The notes beneath the pieces are model-generated. The model made no database searches and was not told where the DNA came from. It was given only the letters and a program-made list of their open reading frames with translations. Below are positions 1-6,117 of a DNA stretch of 14,032 nt, piece after piece. The stretch is from Clostridia bacterium (GTDB lineage Bacteria; Bacillota; Clostridia; Oscillospirales; CAG-272), in the NCBI GenBank assembly GCA_017466495.1, contig JAFTUB010000021.1, positions 1 to 14,032 of the forward strand, given 5' to 3'. Position 1 is the stretch's first letter. The number at the start of each line of letters is the position of its first letter. Made by a program: the position numbers and the translations under genes.

Positions 1-321
1 GGTGCCGACCTCATTGACGGCACGCCGATCCTGGATATCAAGCCCTATCTCTCCTTCACCGACAACCATCCCGAGGCCGTGGACGGCTTTGCCGGGACAC
101 GGTTGGGCTACGGGCTGGAGGTTGATTTCCCGCCGCAGCTGCTGGCGCTGGTGGATGAGAATGACCGGGGCCCGCTTCTCTCCCTGCTGGCCGAGGATCC
201 CCGTCCGTCCTATCAGGACGACCCTGCACGGATCTACGGGATGCCCTATGGGCGCTATGACGTGCAGTTTACGGTGGCAGAAGGCTGCCTGCACGTTTGC
301 GATGTGCTTTTTCCCGCATAA
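1..321 (+). CDS. trmO: tRNA (adenine(37)-N6)-methyltransferase TrmO/TsaA-like, C-terminal part
   Basis: The reading frame is open from base 1 to the TAA at 319-321 (106 residues), so the 5' part of the gene lies outside the window. Two stretches recall the UPF0066/TsaA/TrmO family: DLIDGTPILDIKPYLSFTD near the left edge, and a later DDPARIYGMPYGRYDVQF stretch, which matches the C-terminal extension after the small beta-barrel. Known TrmO methylates N6 of threonylcarbamoyl-adenosine 37 in tRNAs for Thr (ACY codons) using SAM. E. coli TrmO is about 235 residues, so roughly the C-terminal half is visible. A weak stem (312-317 with 323-328) overlaps the stop codon. No strong terminator separates the gene from the next one 39 bases downstream, so read-through is possible. 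The family call is firm; the exact substrate is inferred from the family. Confidence 0.85.
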   Translation, partial: GADLIDGTPILDIKPYLSFTDNHPEAVDGFAGTRLGYGLEVDFPPQLLALVDENDRGPLLSLLAEDPRPSYQDDPARIYGMPYGRYDVQFTVAEGCLHVCDVLFPA

Positions 322-360
322 GGCGGGATTGTTCCAAAATAAAAACAAAGGAGAACAGTC

Positions 361-1098
361 ATGACCTTCCATACCAATCATCCCCTCCTTTTTGTGCTGG
401 CGGGGATCATTATCGCCGTTGTGCTTGCGCAATCGGTCTTCTTCCTCATCAAGGCCTGGCGGCGGGGTGTCGCCATCGGCATGGATCGGGCAAAGCTTCG
501 CCGCATTGCCGTCACTGCCGTCGTGTTCACCATTGCTCCCGCCGTGGCGATCGTGATCAGTGTGATCACCCTGGCTAAGGACCTGGGGCTAGCGCTGCCC
601 TGGCTTCGGCTGAGCGTGGTGGGCTCCCTCTCCTATGAGACCCTCGCTGCCACCAATGCCGAGTCTGCCATGGGTCTGACCTTCGGCCAGGCACCGGCAC
701 TTAACGCCTCCCAGTATGTCACGATTGCCTGGGTCATGACTTTGAGTATTATGGTGGGCATTTGGCTTGTGCCCGTGGTCTGCCGCCGCCTGCGGAACGG
801 TATGATCAATTTGGAGAAGCGGGATGCCAAATGGACGGATATTTTCCAGTCCTCCATGTTCATCGGTATGATCGCCGCCTTTGTGGGCTATGTGTTCTGT
901 GATGTTTCCACTGTGCTTGAAGGCAGTTTTGCAGGTCTGATTCCGGTAGCAGTCATGGCGGTGTCGGCCCTGGTGATGTGCCTGGCCGGCCTGCTGGTGT
1001 CCAAGACCAAAGTCCGTTGGATCAGCGATTATGCGCTGCCCGTGAGTTTGATCGCAGGTATGGCAAGTGCAATTCCGATCACCGCGTGGCTGTCGTAA
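361..1098 (+). CDS. DUF5058-family integral membrane protein
   Basis: This 245-residue membrane protein resembles the DUF5058 family, whose function is unknown to me. About six hydrophobic segments are visible, near residues 8-30, 47-71, 118-140, 161-182, 188-213 and 222-243. A positively charged stretch follows the first segment (KAWRRGVAIGMDRAKLRR), and a charged loop spans 142-160. Between segments 2 and 3 lies a conserved-looking polar stretch, GSLSYETLAATNAESAMG (88-105), which may dip into the membrane or line a pathway. The start is set by AAAGGAG at 347-353, seven bases before ATG 361. Fifteen bases separate its stop from the next membrane gene, and an M20 hydrolase follows, so the three are probably co-transcribed. 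A role as half of a transporter is inference from topology and neighbours. Confidence 0.75.
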   Translation: MTFHTNHPLLFVLAGIIIAVVLAQSVFFLIKAWRRGVAIGMDRAKLRRIAVTAVVFTIAPAVAIVISVITLAKDLGLALPWLRLSVVGSLSYETLAATNAESAMGLTFGQAPALNASQYVTIAWVMTLSIMVGIWLVPVVCRRLRNGMINLEKRDAKWTDIFQSSMFIGMIAAFVGYVFCDVSTVLEGSFAGLIPVAVMAVSALVMCLAGLLVSKTKVRWISDYALPVSLIAGMASAIPITAWLS

Positions 1099-1113
1099 GA
1101 GGAGGTGGAGAAA

Positions 1114-1779
1114 ATGAAGAAAGAGATGACTTATATCGAAAACGTATACAGTTGGGGGCTGCGCTGGAATATGGTGGTTATGGTAATCCTCCTGGCCTTT
1201 CCTCTGACCGTTGGCATTCTTTTTGGTGCACTGCCCGAATGGGGCGGACTCCTGCTCGGTCTGCTCAATACTGCGCCCATGTACTGGGCTGTCGGCGTGA
1301 TCGAGACCTTTACCTACATTCCTATGCTTGGGGCAGGCGGTTCCTACCTGTCTTTTGTGACGGGCAATATCTCCAACCTCAAGCTCCCCTGCGCCCTCAA
1401 CGCCCTGGATCAGGCCGGAGTGAAGGTAAACTCGGACGAGGGCGAGGTGGTCTCCACCATCGCCATTGCTACCTCCAGTATTGTGACCACCGTGATCATC
1501 ATTCTCGGTGTGATCCTGTTGGTACCCATTTCTCCCATCCTCAACGCACCCGTGCTTGAGCCTGCCTTTGCCCAGATCCTGCCCGCCCTTTTCGGCGGCC
1601 TTGGGGTGGTGTTTATCTCCCGCAACTGGAAGATCGCCATCGCGCCGGTCACTCTCATGCTGATTCTCTTTATCTTTGTCCCTGCTCTCAATGAAAACAG
1701 AATCGGGATTATGATTCCGGTGAGCGTACTCTTTACCATCGGGTTCAGCCGCATTCTGTATCGGAAGGGGTGGTTGTGA
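1114..1779 (+). CDS. Unrecognised membrane protein, partner of the DUF5058 protein
   Basis: I do not recognise a named family. The 221-residue product has about five or six hydrophobic segments (near 19-40, 44-66, 114-138, 152-168, 174-191 and 197-213). Between the second and third is a glycine/serine-rich stretch, MLGAGGSYLSFVTGNISNLK (71-90), then an acidic loop at 105-111. A helix break in such a position is common in transporters, but this is only suggestive. The start is taken as ATG 1114: AGGAGG at 1100-1105 lies eight bases upstream, whereas the in-frame GTG at 1105 overlaps that ribosome site. The stop codon shares one base with the ATG of the M20 hydrolase gene, indicating translational coupling. 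Together with DUF5058 it may form a two-subunit permease; substrate unknown. Confidence 0.7.
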   Translation: MKKEMTYIENVYSWGLRWNMVVMVILLAFPLTVGILFGALPEWGGLLLGLLNTAPMYWAVGVIETFTYIPMLGAGGSYLSFVTGNISNLKLPCALNALDQAGVKVNSDEGEVVSTIAIATSSIVTTVIIILGVILLVPISPILNAPVLEPAFAQILPALFGGLGVVFISRNWKIAIAPVTLMLILFIFVPALNENRIGIMIPVSVLFTIGFSRILYRKGWL

Positions 1780-3215
1780 TGACGGCATTTCTGATTATCG
1801 GCGGGCTGATTGTCCTGCTTTTTGCGGTGCTTTTGATCCGCACCCTCCTGTTCCGTCCGGGAAAGGAAATCCCTATGGAGGCCGATACTCCCGCATTTGA
1901 CGGGGACGGGGCGATTGATGCCCTGGCACAGCTGATCCGCTGCAAAACCGTGTCCTACTACGATCACGCCCTGGAGGACGACGGGGAGTTTCAAAAACTC
2001 ATCGACCTCTTGCCCGAGCTGTATCCCGAAGTGTTCCGTACCTGCACCTTTACCCAGCTTCCCGACCGCGCCCTGCTGTTCTGCTGGAAGGGCAAGCGCA
2101 GTGATGCCCCGGCGGTGATGATGGCCCACTATGATGTGGTGCCCGTGGAGGAGGCAAACTGGGAGAAGCCCCCCTTCTCGGGGCTGGTTGAGGACGGCGT
2201 CCTGTGGGGGCGCGGCTCTTTGGATACCAAGGTTACCTTCAATGCTGTTCTTTTCGCGGCCAATACGCTCATCGGTCAGGGCTTCACGCCTGAGCAGGAC
2301 ATTTACTTCGCCTTCTCCGGTGGGGAAGAGGTTAACGGCCCCGGCGCGGTGCACATTGTGGATTGGTTTGTGGAACAGGGCATTACCCCCGCCCTTGTCC
2401 TCGATGAAGGGGGCGCCGTGGTGGAGAATGTTTTCCCCGGGCTTAAGGTGCCCTGCGGACTCATCGGCATTGCCGAGAAGGGCATGGTCAACCTCACCTT
2501 TTCGGTGGAGTCCCAGGGCGGTCATGCCTCGGCACCCAAGCCCCATACGCCTGTGGGAATCCTCTCCCGGGCCTGCTGCGCCATGGAGGATCACCCGTTT
2601 CCTATGCATCTTACCGCCCCTGCGGCGAAAATGTTCGATACCCTCGGACGTCGCTCCAATTTCCTCTACCGTATGATTTTTGCTAACCTTTGGCTTTTCG
2701 AGGGTGTTCTGGATCTGATGGGGCGAAAGAGCGGCGGAGAGATCAATGCTCTGCTGCGTACTACCGTTGCCTTCACCCAGGCGAAGGGAAGCGCCGCACC
2801 CAATGTTATCCCGCATTCCGCCACCATGACGGCGAACCTTCGACTCAATCCTGCCGACAGCCTGGAGGGCGTAATGAAGCGAGTCCGCTGTGTCATTGAC
2901 GATGACCGCATCACCGTTACCGCCGCCAACGGCATGGAGCCCAGCCCCATCTCCGAAACCGATTGCCCCGCATGGGATAAGGTCGCCTCGGCGGTGGCCA
3001 ATACCTGGCAGGGCTGCGTGGTTTCTCCCTATCTGATGGTGCAGTGTTCGGACAGCCGGCATTACCGCGATCTGTCCCGCCATGTCTACCGCTTCTCGGC
3101 CATGGACCTCACCTCTGAGGAGCGTGCCACCATCCACGGCAACAATGAACGCATTCGCCTGGAAACCGCACGGCGTGCGGTGGAATTCTACCTGCGTCTG
3201 ATGCGGCAGTGCTGA
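1779..3215 (+). CDS. Membrane-anchored M20 family metallohydrolase (PM20D1/carboxypeptidase S-like)
   Basis: This 478-residue protein (counted from ATG 1779) has one N-terminal hydrophobic helix (about residues 2-22) and then an M20 di-zinc hydrolase. The metal and catalytic signature is complete: AHYDVVPV (His117, Asp119), GRGSLDTK (Asp149), GGEEVNGPG (Glu183/Glu184), VLDEGG (Asp209) and C-terminal TIHGNNER (His453). His249 in GGHASAP fits the dimerisation-domain histidine. Layout and motifs are closest to PM20D1/Cps1-type enzymes, which cleave or form N-acyl amino acids or cleave dipeptides. The actual substrate cannot be read from sequence. ATG 1779 is preferred over GTG 1770 and GTG 1776 because GGAAGGGG (1763-1770) sits eight bases before it. 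Arg and Lys residues after the helix suggest the catalytic domain may face the cytoplasm. Confidence 0.88.
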   Translation: MTAFLIIGGLIVLLFAVLLIRTLLFRPGKEIPMEADTPAFDGDGAIDALAQLIRCKTVSYYDHALEDDGEFQKLIDLLPELYPEVFRTCTFTQLPDRALLFCWKGKRSDAPAVMMAHYDVVPVEEANWEKPPFSGLVEDGVLWGRGSLDTKVTFNAVLFAANTLIGQGFTPEQDIYFAFSGGEEVNGPGAVHIVDWFVEQGITPALVLDEGGAVVENVFPGLKVPCGLIGIAEKGMVNLTFSVESQGGHASAPKPHTPVGILSRACCAMEDHPFPMHLTAPAAKMFDTLGRRSNFLYRMIFANLWLFEGVLDLMGRKSGGEINALLRTTVAFTQAKGSAAPNVIPHSATMTANLRLNPADSLEGVMKRVRCVIDDDRITVTAANGMEPSPISETDCPAWDKVASAVANTWQGCVVSPYLMVQCSDSRHYRDLSRHVYRFSAMDLTSEERATIHGNNERIRLETARRAVEFYLRLMRQC

Positions 3216-3251
3216 TTTTGTTTATGGAATAAAATACCAGTAAAATATACG

Positions 3252-3280
3252 AAAATTTTTTTCTTGCGGCAAAAAATTTT
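3252..3280. repeat. AT-only inverted repeat downstream of the M20 gene
   Basis: AAAATTTTTT (3252-3261) and its exact reverse complement AAAAAATTTT (3271-3280) flank a nine-base spacer. The dyad starts 37 bases after the M20 stop codon and ends 14 bases before the -35 box of the next promoter. An A/T-only stem is a poor intrinsic terminator. It could instead be a curved upstream element for the fliB-like promoter or a protein-binding site. The whole 3216-3379 gap is much more AT-rich than the genes on either side. Confidence 0.4.
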
Positions 3281-3294
3281 GAGCAAGGAAATAA

Positions 3295-3324
3295 TTGACA
3301 TAAAAATCCATTTTATGGTAAAAT
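3295..3324 (+). promoter_or_regulatory. Sigma-A-type promoter for the FliB-like gene
   Basis: A perfect -35 box TTGACA (3295-3300) is followed after 18 bases by TAAAAT (3319-3324). The -10 is preceded by TGG, giving an extended -10. Transcription should start near 3331, about 50 bases before ATG 3380. It is one of the clearest vegetative promoters in the window. Confidence 0.75.
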
Positions 3325-3335
3325 TATTCCGGTCA

Positions 3336-3361
3336 GGCGGAAATCTGCATTTTGTTCCGCC
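3336..3361 (+). promoter_or_regulatory. Putative 5'-UTR hairpin just ahead of the ribosome site
   Basis: GGCGGAA (3336-3342) pairs exactly with TTCCGCC (3355-3361) across a 12-base loop. The stem would begin about five bases into the predicted transcript and end two bases before the AAGAGGT ribosome site (3364-3370). It could stabilise the mRNA end or modulate translation. Only the pairing is seen; function is inference. Confidence 0.4.
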
Positions 3362-3379
3362 GCAAGAGGTAATTTTACG

Positions 3380-4441
3380 ATGGATGATGAGAGATCGCCC
3401 GAGGTATACACGTATTTTGTTCCCGATTATTTTCCCCGTTTTGCCTGCAAGATCGGCACCTGCCGCTCAGCTTGCTGCAGCGGTTGGCCGGTATCGATTT
3501 CCCGGGAGAATTATTTTCGGCTTCTCGGTGTAGATTGCACCGCCGATCTGCGCCGCCGCCTGGATTGCTCCATGCGGATGGCCGACTATCCCACTCCCGA
3601 GTGCTATGCCCATTTCGAGCATCGCTACGATGGGGACTGTGCCCTGCGCATGACAGACGGCCGATGTGCTGTTCACGCAGAGCTTGGGGAGGATATGCTG
3701 GCCGATGTCTGCCGCCTGTATCCCAGAGGTGTCCGCAGGAGCGAATGCGGCGAGGAATGCTCGGCTGCCAACAGCTGTGAAGCCGTCCTGGAGCAGTTGT
3801 GGGAGATGAGTTCCCCCATTGCCTTCGCCGAGGTGAAGCTGCCCCTGAAGCCCCCTGTACTCCCGCCCCTCAGCCCGGATCTTCCCCCGAGAGAAGAGCG
3901 CATGATGCTGATCCCACATTTGCAGGAGGAGGGAATCTCCGCTTCTGCTGCGATTGCCCGGATTGGGGAGTCGCTGGGGTGCGAAGCTATCCTTGGCAAT
4001 GCTGCAGATTTTTCGACTGCGCTGGATGCTGCCGCGACAATGCTGACCCATTTGGGGGAGCGGAACGAAACCATCGGTGAACTGGCGGCGAGAGCATCCG
4101 TCGATATTGATTATATCGAGCGGAAGCAGGCTTTCCTTACCCGTTTCCCGGGATGGGAATCCTTTGTCTGCCGTATGTTGACCAATCACCTTTTCTTCAC
4201 ACAGTTTCCCTGTTCCCGGAAGGCAGTACAACGGCAGGCCGAATTCCGTGCGCTGTGTGCGATTTACGGCCTTGTATCCTATCTTGCTGTGGAGTGTATC
4301 GGGGAAACCGGAGATAGGGCGGAGCTGATCGATGCTTGTGCCGCACTGTTCCGCGTGGTGGAGCACAGCAATTTCACCGCCGCAGTAAATTTCTTTTTCC
4401 GCGGTAAGGATTTTGCTTGCAAATCCATGCTTCTGCTTTAA
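3380..4441 (+). CDS. fliB: FliB-like lysine N-methylase, cysteine-rich
   Basis: The 353-residue product matches the flagellin lysine-N-methylase (FliB) family by its N-terminal cysteine pattern. This consists of C23, C28 and C32-C33 within CRSACCSGWPVSIS, then C87, C96, VCRLYPR around C111, and C123/C127/C133. Such clusters resemble YkgJ-type metal or Fe-S binding. In Salmonella and some relatives FliB methylates surface lysines of flagellin. The C-terminal two thirds is helical and less conserved, ending with a hydrophobic tail. AAGAGGT (3364-3370) lies nine bases before ATG 3380. It is a single-gene unit with its own promoter and a palindromic terminator. No flagellar genes are visible nearby, so the true substrate may not be flagellin. 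The family call is good; the substrate is unproven. Confidence 0.8.
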   Translation: MDDERSPEVYTYFVPDYFPRFACKIGTCRSACCSGWPVSISRENYFRLLGVDCTADLRRRLDCSMRMADYPTPECYAHFEHRYDGDCALRMTDGRCAVHAELGEDMLADVCRLYPRGVRRSECGEECSAANSCEAVLEQLWEMSSPIAFAEVKLPLKPPVLPPLSPDLPPREERMMLIPHLQEEGISASAAIARIGESLGCEAILGNAADFSTALDAAATMLTHLGERNETIGELAARASVDIDYIERKQAFLTRFPGWESFVCRMLTNHLFFTQFPCSRKAVQRQAEFRALCAIYGLVSYLAVECIGETGDRAELIDACAALFRVVEHSNFTAAVNFFFRGKDFACKSMLLL

Positions 4442-4450
4442 TCTTGTTTT

Positions 4451-4485
4451 GTTTGGGTGTCCCATATGGGACACCCAAACTTTTT
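4451..4485 (+). terminator. Intrinsic terminator formed by a perfect 30-bp palindrome
   Basis: GTTTGGGTGTCCCAT (4451-4465) is followed immediately by its exact reverse complement (4466-4480) and then TTTTT (4481-4485). In RNA this folds to a long GC-containing stem with a few central bases looped out, plus a U-tract. It begins nine bases after the fliB-like stop codon. The T-tract is only on the downstream side, so it should work for + strand transcription. The right edge abuts the predicted sigma-E promoter of the next operon. Confidence 0.85.
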
Positions 4486-4514
4486 GCATATTTCCCCGCA
4501 TGGCAGCATATGCT
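4486..4514 (+). promoter_or_regulatory. Sigma-E-like sporulation promoter for the SpoIVFA/FB-like pair
   Basis: GCATATT (4486-4492) fits the mother-cell sigma-E -35 consensus (kmATATT as I recall it for B. subtilis). After a 14-base spacer comes CATATGCT (4507-4514), which keeps CATA and the final T of the CATACAnT-type -10. A start point near 4521 would leave about 27 bases of leader to ATG 4548. The B. subtilis spoIVF operon is sigma-E controlled, so position, spacing and gene identity agree. Confidence 0.6.
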
Positions 4515-4547
4515 GTGACGATTACGGAAAACGGGGAGGAGATCGGA

Positions 4548-5273
4548 ATGGAGAAGAACGGAATGAGCGGAAGGGAAAGCGGAGGTGTATTCGCGGCGCT
4601 GTGCGCCATCATCGCTCTGGTGATTTTTACCGCGATGCCCATCTACCGCGGCCTGGCTGCTGAGGTGAGCGAGGAATACGGCCTTGGGGCGGCCATGGTA
4701 TTTCTGCGGGAGGAGATCAGCCAAAATGAAAGCGTAGCTACATTCCTGGGCATTGCCGATCCGGAGGGGAAGGAGGGCGACTTCGACCTTGCCGCCGAGG
4801 TGGCGGCGTACATCGCTTCCCACACCCCCGATTCTCCTGCCTTCGTTCTCCCCCTGGAGGGGATCCTCACTTCGCCACACGGTCAGCGGACGAATCCCTT
4901 TGCCGATGGCGATATCCGTTTGCTGGGGGAGCGTTCGGTGGAACAGCACAACGGAATTGACATCAGTCCCACCGGCAGCTGGGAGATCCGTGCCGCCATG
5001 GCCGGTGAGGTGATTCATGTGGGGAGCGATCCTGACGGCTACGGGAATTACCTCATTCTGCGCCATGAGGCCTGCGATACCCTGTATGCGCATTGCTCGG
5101 CAATTTATGCCGCGAAGGGGGATCGGGTGCAGGCGGGAGATACCATCGCCCGAGCAGGGGATACGGGCCGCGCCACCGGCGTACATTTGCATCTTGAGGT
5201 GCTGGTTGACGGGACTTCTGTGGACCCCGCGGCTTATTTCCACATCTTCGAGACTTCTCCCGCGCTGACATGA
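4548..5273 (+). CDS. Membrane-anchored M23 (LytM) domain protein, SpoIVFA-like
   Basis: The 241-residue product has one transmembrane helix (about 13-33), a linker and a C-terminal M23/LytM domain (about 100-233). M23 residues are complete: QHNGIDI (His134, Asp138), YAHCS (His182) and GVHLHLEV (His213, His215). GILTSPHGQRTNP is the usual domain entry. In B. subtilis, SpoIVFA anchors and inhibits the SpoIVFB protease in the outer forespore membrane. A similar role is inferred here from the four-base overlap with the M50 protease gene and the sigma-E-like promoter. ATG 4548 is chosen because GGGGAGGAG (4533-4541) lies six bases upstream; in-frame codons further upstream lie in or before the terminator. 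Alternative: an active peptidoglycan endopeptidase. Confidence 0.75.
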   Translation: MEKNGMSGRESGGVFAALCAIIALVIFTAMPIYRGLAAEVSEEYGLGAAMVFLREEISQNESVATFLGIADPEGKEGDFDLAAEVAAYIASHTPDSPAFVLPLEGILTSPHGQRTNPFADGDIRLLGERSVEQHNGIDISPTGSWEIRAAMAGEVIHVGSDPDGYGNYLILRHEACDTLYAHCSAIYAAKGDRVQAGDTIARAGDTGRATGVHLHLEVLVDGTSVDPAAYFHIFETSPALT

Positions 5274-5875
5274 AGCGCAGAGTCAGGCTGGATCCCGCAT
5301 TTGCTTTGGCGGTGTGCTATTTGCTGGCAGCAGAGCGTTCAGTGTGGGGGCTGCTGTCCCTTGCCGCCGCCGGCCTTCATGAATTGGGACACTTGGGGGC
5401 AGCGGTACTGCTGGGGATCCGGCCAACGGAATTTTCAGTGGGTGCACTGGGAGCCCGGATGGGGCTTTCGGTGCCCCTCCTGTCTTACCGCCATGAGCTG
5501 CTGATCGCCGCAGCCGGTCCCGGGGTGAATTTGCTGTGTATTCCGCCGTGCCTGTGGGGAATTCGTCATTTGGGGAATCTGGATGGGGCAGGGGAGTACC
5601 TTCTTTTTTTTGCAGCTGCATCCCTTGCGCTTGCGGCGGTGAATCTGCTTCCCCTGCGAAGCTTCGATGGGGGACGAATGCTCGGTGCACTGTGTGCTCT
5701 CTGCTTCGGCAATTTTGCGGCCCGTCGGGTGCTGAAAATGTCCACATTTATTTGCAGTATTTTGCTATGGGGATGCGCCGTGGCGCTGTGGTTTTCCTCC
5801 TGGGAAAACCTCTCCCTCCTGGTGCTTTCCACGGCTCTTTTGCTGCGCACGGTGCAGGATAGTTTGACGTGCTAA
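5270..5875 (+). CDS. spoIVFB: Site-2 (M50) intramembrane metalloprotease, SpoIVFB-like
   Basis: This is a 201-residue polytopic protein with the M50 signature: HELGH (His37, Glu38, His41) in a hydrophobic helix and NLLPLRSFDGG (125-135), where Asp133 is the third zinc ligand. AAGPGVN (81-87) matches a conserved M50 loop. In B. subtilis SpoIVFB cleaves pro-sigma-K to activate late mother-cell transcription. The start ATG 5270 overlaps the upstream TGA as ATGA, so translation is coupled to the M23 gene. The protein ends soon after the last hydrophobic segment. It therefore lacks the C-terminal CBS domain of the ~288-residue B. subtilis enzyme, which is known to respond to ATP. M50 assignment is firm; the SpoIVFB role rests on the partner gene and promoter. 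Confidence 0.8.
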   Translation: MKRRVRLDPAFALAVCYLLAAERSVWGLLSLAAAGLHELGHLGAAVLLGIRPTEFSVGALGARMGLSVPLLSYRHELLIAAAGPGVNLLCIPPCLWGIRHLGNLDGAGEYLLFFAAASLALAAVNLLPLRSFDGGRMLGALCALCFGNFAARRVLKMSTFICSILLWGCAVALWFSSWENLSLLVLSTALLLRTVQDSLTC

Positions 5876-5950
5876 CTTTTTTGCGGATACGGGAGAATAC
5901 GCGAGAATAGCCGCGGGAAACGGAGAAAACCGAAGAATAATTCGATTTTA

Positions 5951-5972
5951 CGCCGATTAGCGGCGATTTTTC
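5951..5972 (+). terminator. Possible short intrinsic terminator after the M23/M50 operon
   Basis: CGCCG (5951-5955) pairs with CGGCG (5961-5965) around ATTAG, followed by ATTTTTC. The stem is only five GC pairs and sits 75 bases beyond the protease stop codon, so termination may be weak. No better terminator is visible between 5876 and the pot promoter. Confidence 0.4.
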
Positions 5973-6008
5973 TGAAAAAATCAAGAAATTTCGCAAATTT
6001 TGTGAAAA

Positions 6009-6034
6009 AGATATTGCAATTTATTGCAATATCT
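6009..6034. promoter_or_regulatory. Perfect dyad (putative operator) over the pot promoter
   Basis: AGATATTGCAAT (6009-6020) and its exact reverse complement ATTGCAATATCT (6023-6034) flank TT. The dyad covers the -35 box and most of the -35/-10 spacer. A bound dimeric regulator would block RNA polymerase, so repression is the simplest reading. No regulator gene is adjacent; a PuuR-type or other trans-acting factor would be encoded elsewhere. Confidence 0.6.
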
Positions 6035-6042
6035 GTTACAAT
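6014..6042 (+). promoter_or_regulatory. Sigma-A-type promoter of the potABCD operon
   Basis: TTGCAA (6014-6019), a 17-base spacer and TACAAT (6037-6042) are seen. TG at 6034-6035 makes an extended -10. The start should fall near 6049, leaving about 70 bases of leader before ATG 6118. The leader contains a short GGCA/TGCC pairing (6058-6061 with 6070-6073) and a T-rich stretch before AAGGAG. Confidence 0.75.
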
Positions 6043-6117
6043 AATGCTCACATAAATGGCAACGGTCTCTGCCGGCGCGCATGATGTTTGATTTTTTTGG
6101 TTTTTAAGGAGAAAAAA

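Noticed and set aside
589..1788. Long minus-strand open frame opposite the DUF5058 and partner genes
   Set aside because: Its translation is rich in His, Gly, Gln and Asp with no fold-like pattern. The + strand frames here have ribosome sites and clear membrane segments. It is a shadow frame caused by high GC.
1410..3137. 575-codon minus-strand open frame opposite the M20 gene
   Set aside because: The + strand carries the full M20 metal signature. The antisense translation has no recognisable motif and spans a gene boundary.
3264..3533. Short + strand open frame over the fliB-like promoter region
   Set aside because: It covers the -35/-10 elements and then the start of the FliB-like frame in another phase, with no ribosome site.
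4413..4547. Upstream in-frame extension of the M23 gene
   Set aside because: It would start inside the fliB-like gene and read through the palindromic terminator. ATG 4548 has a strong ribosome site and gives a normal membrane-anchor N-terminus.
6043..6117. Riboswitch in the pot leader
   Set aside because: The leader is only about 70 bases, with one four-bp pairing and a T-rich stretch. No known riboswitch core is recognisable.
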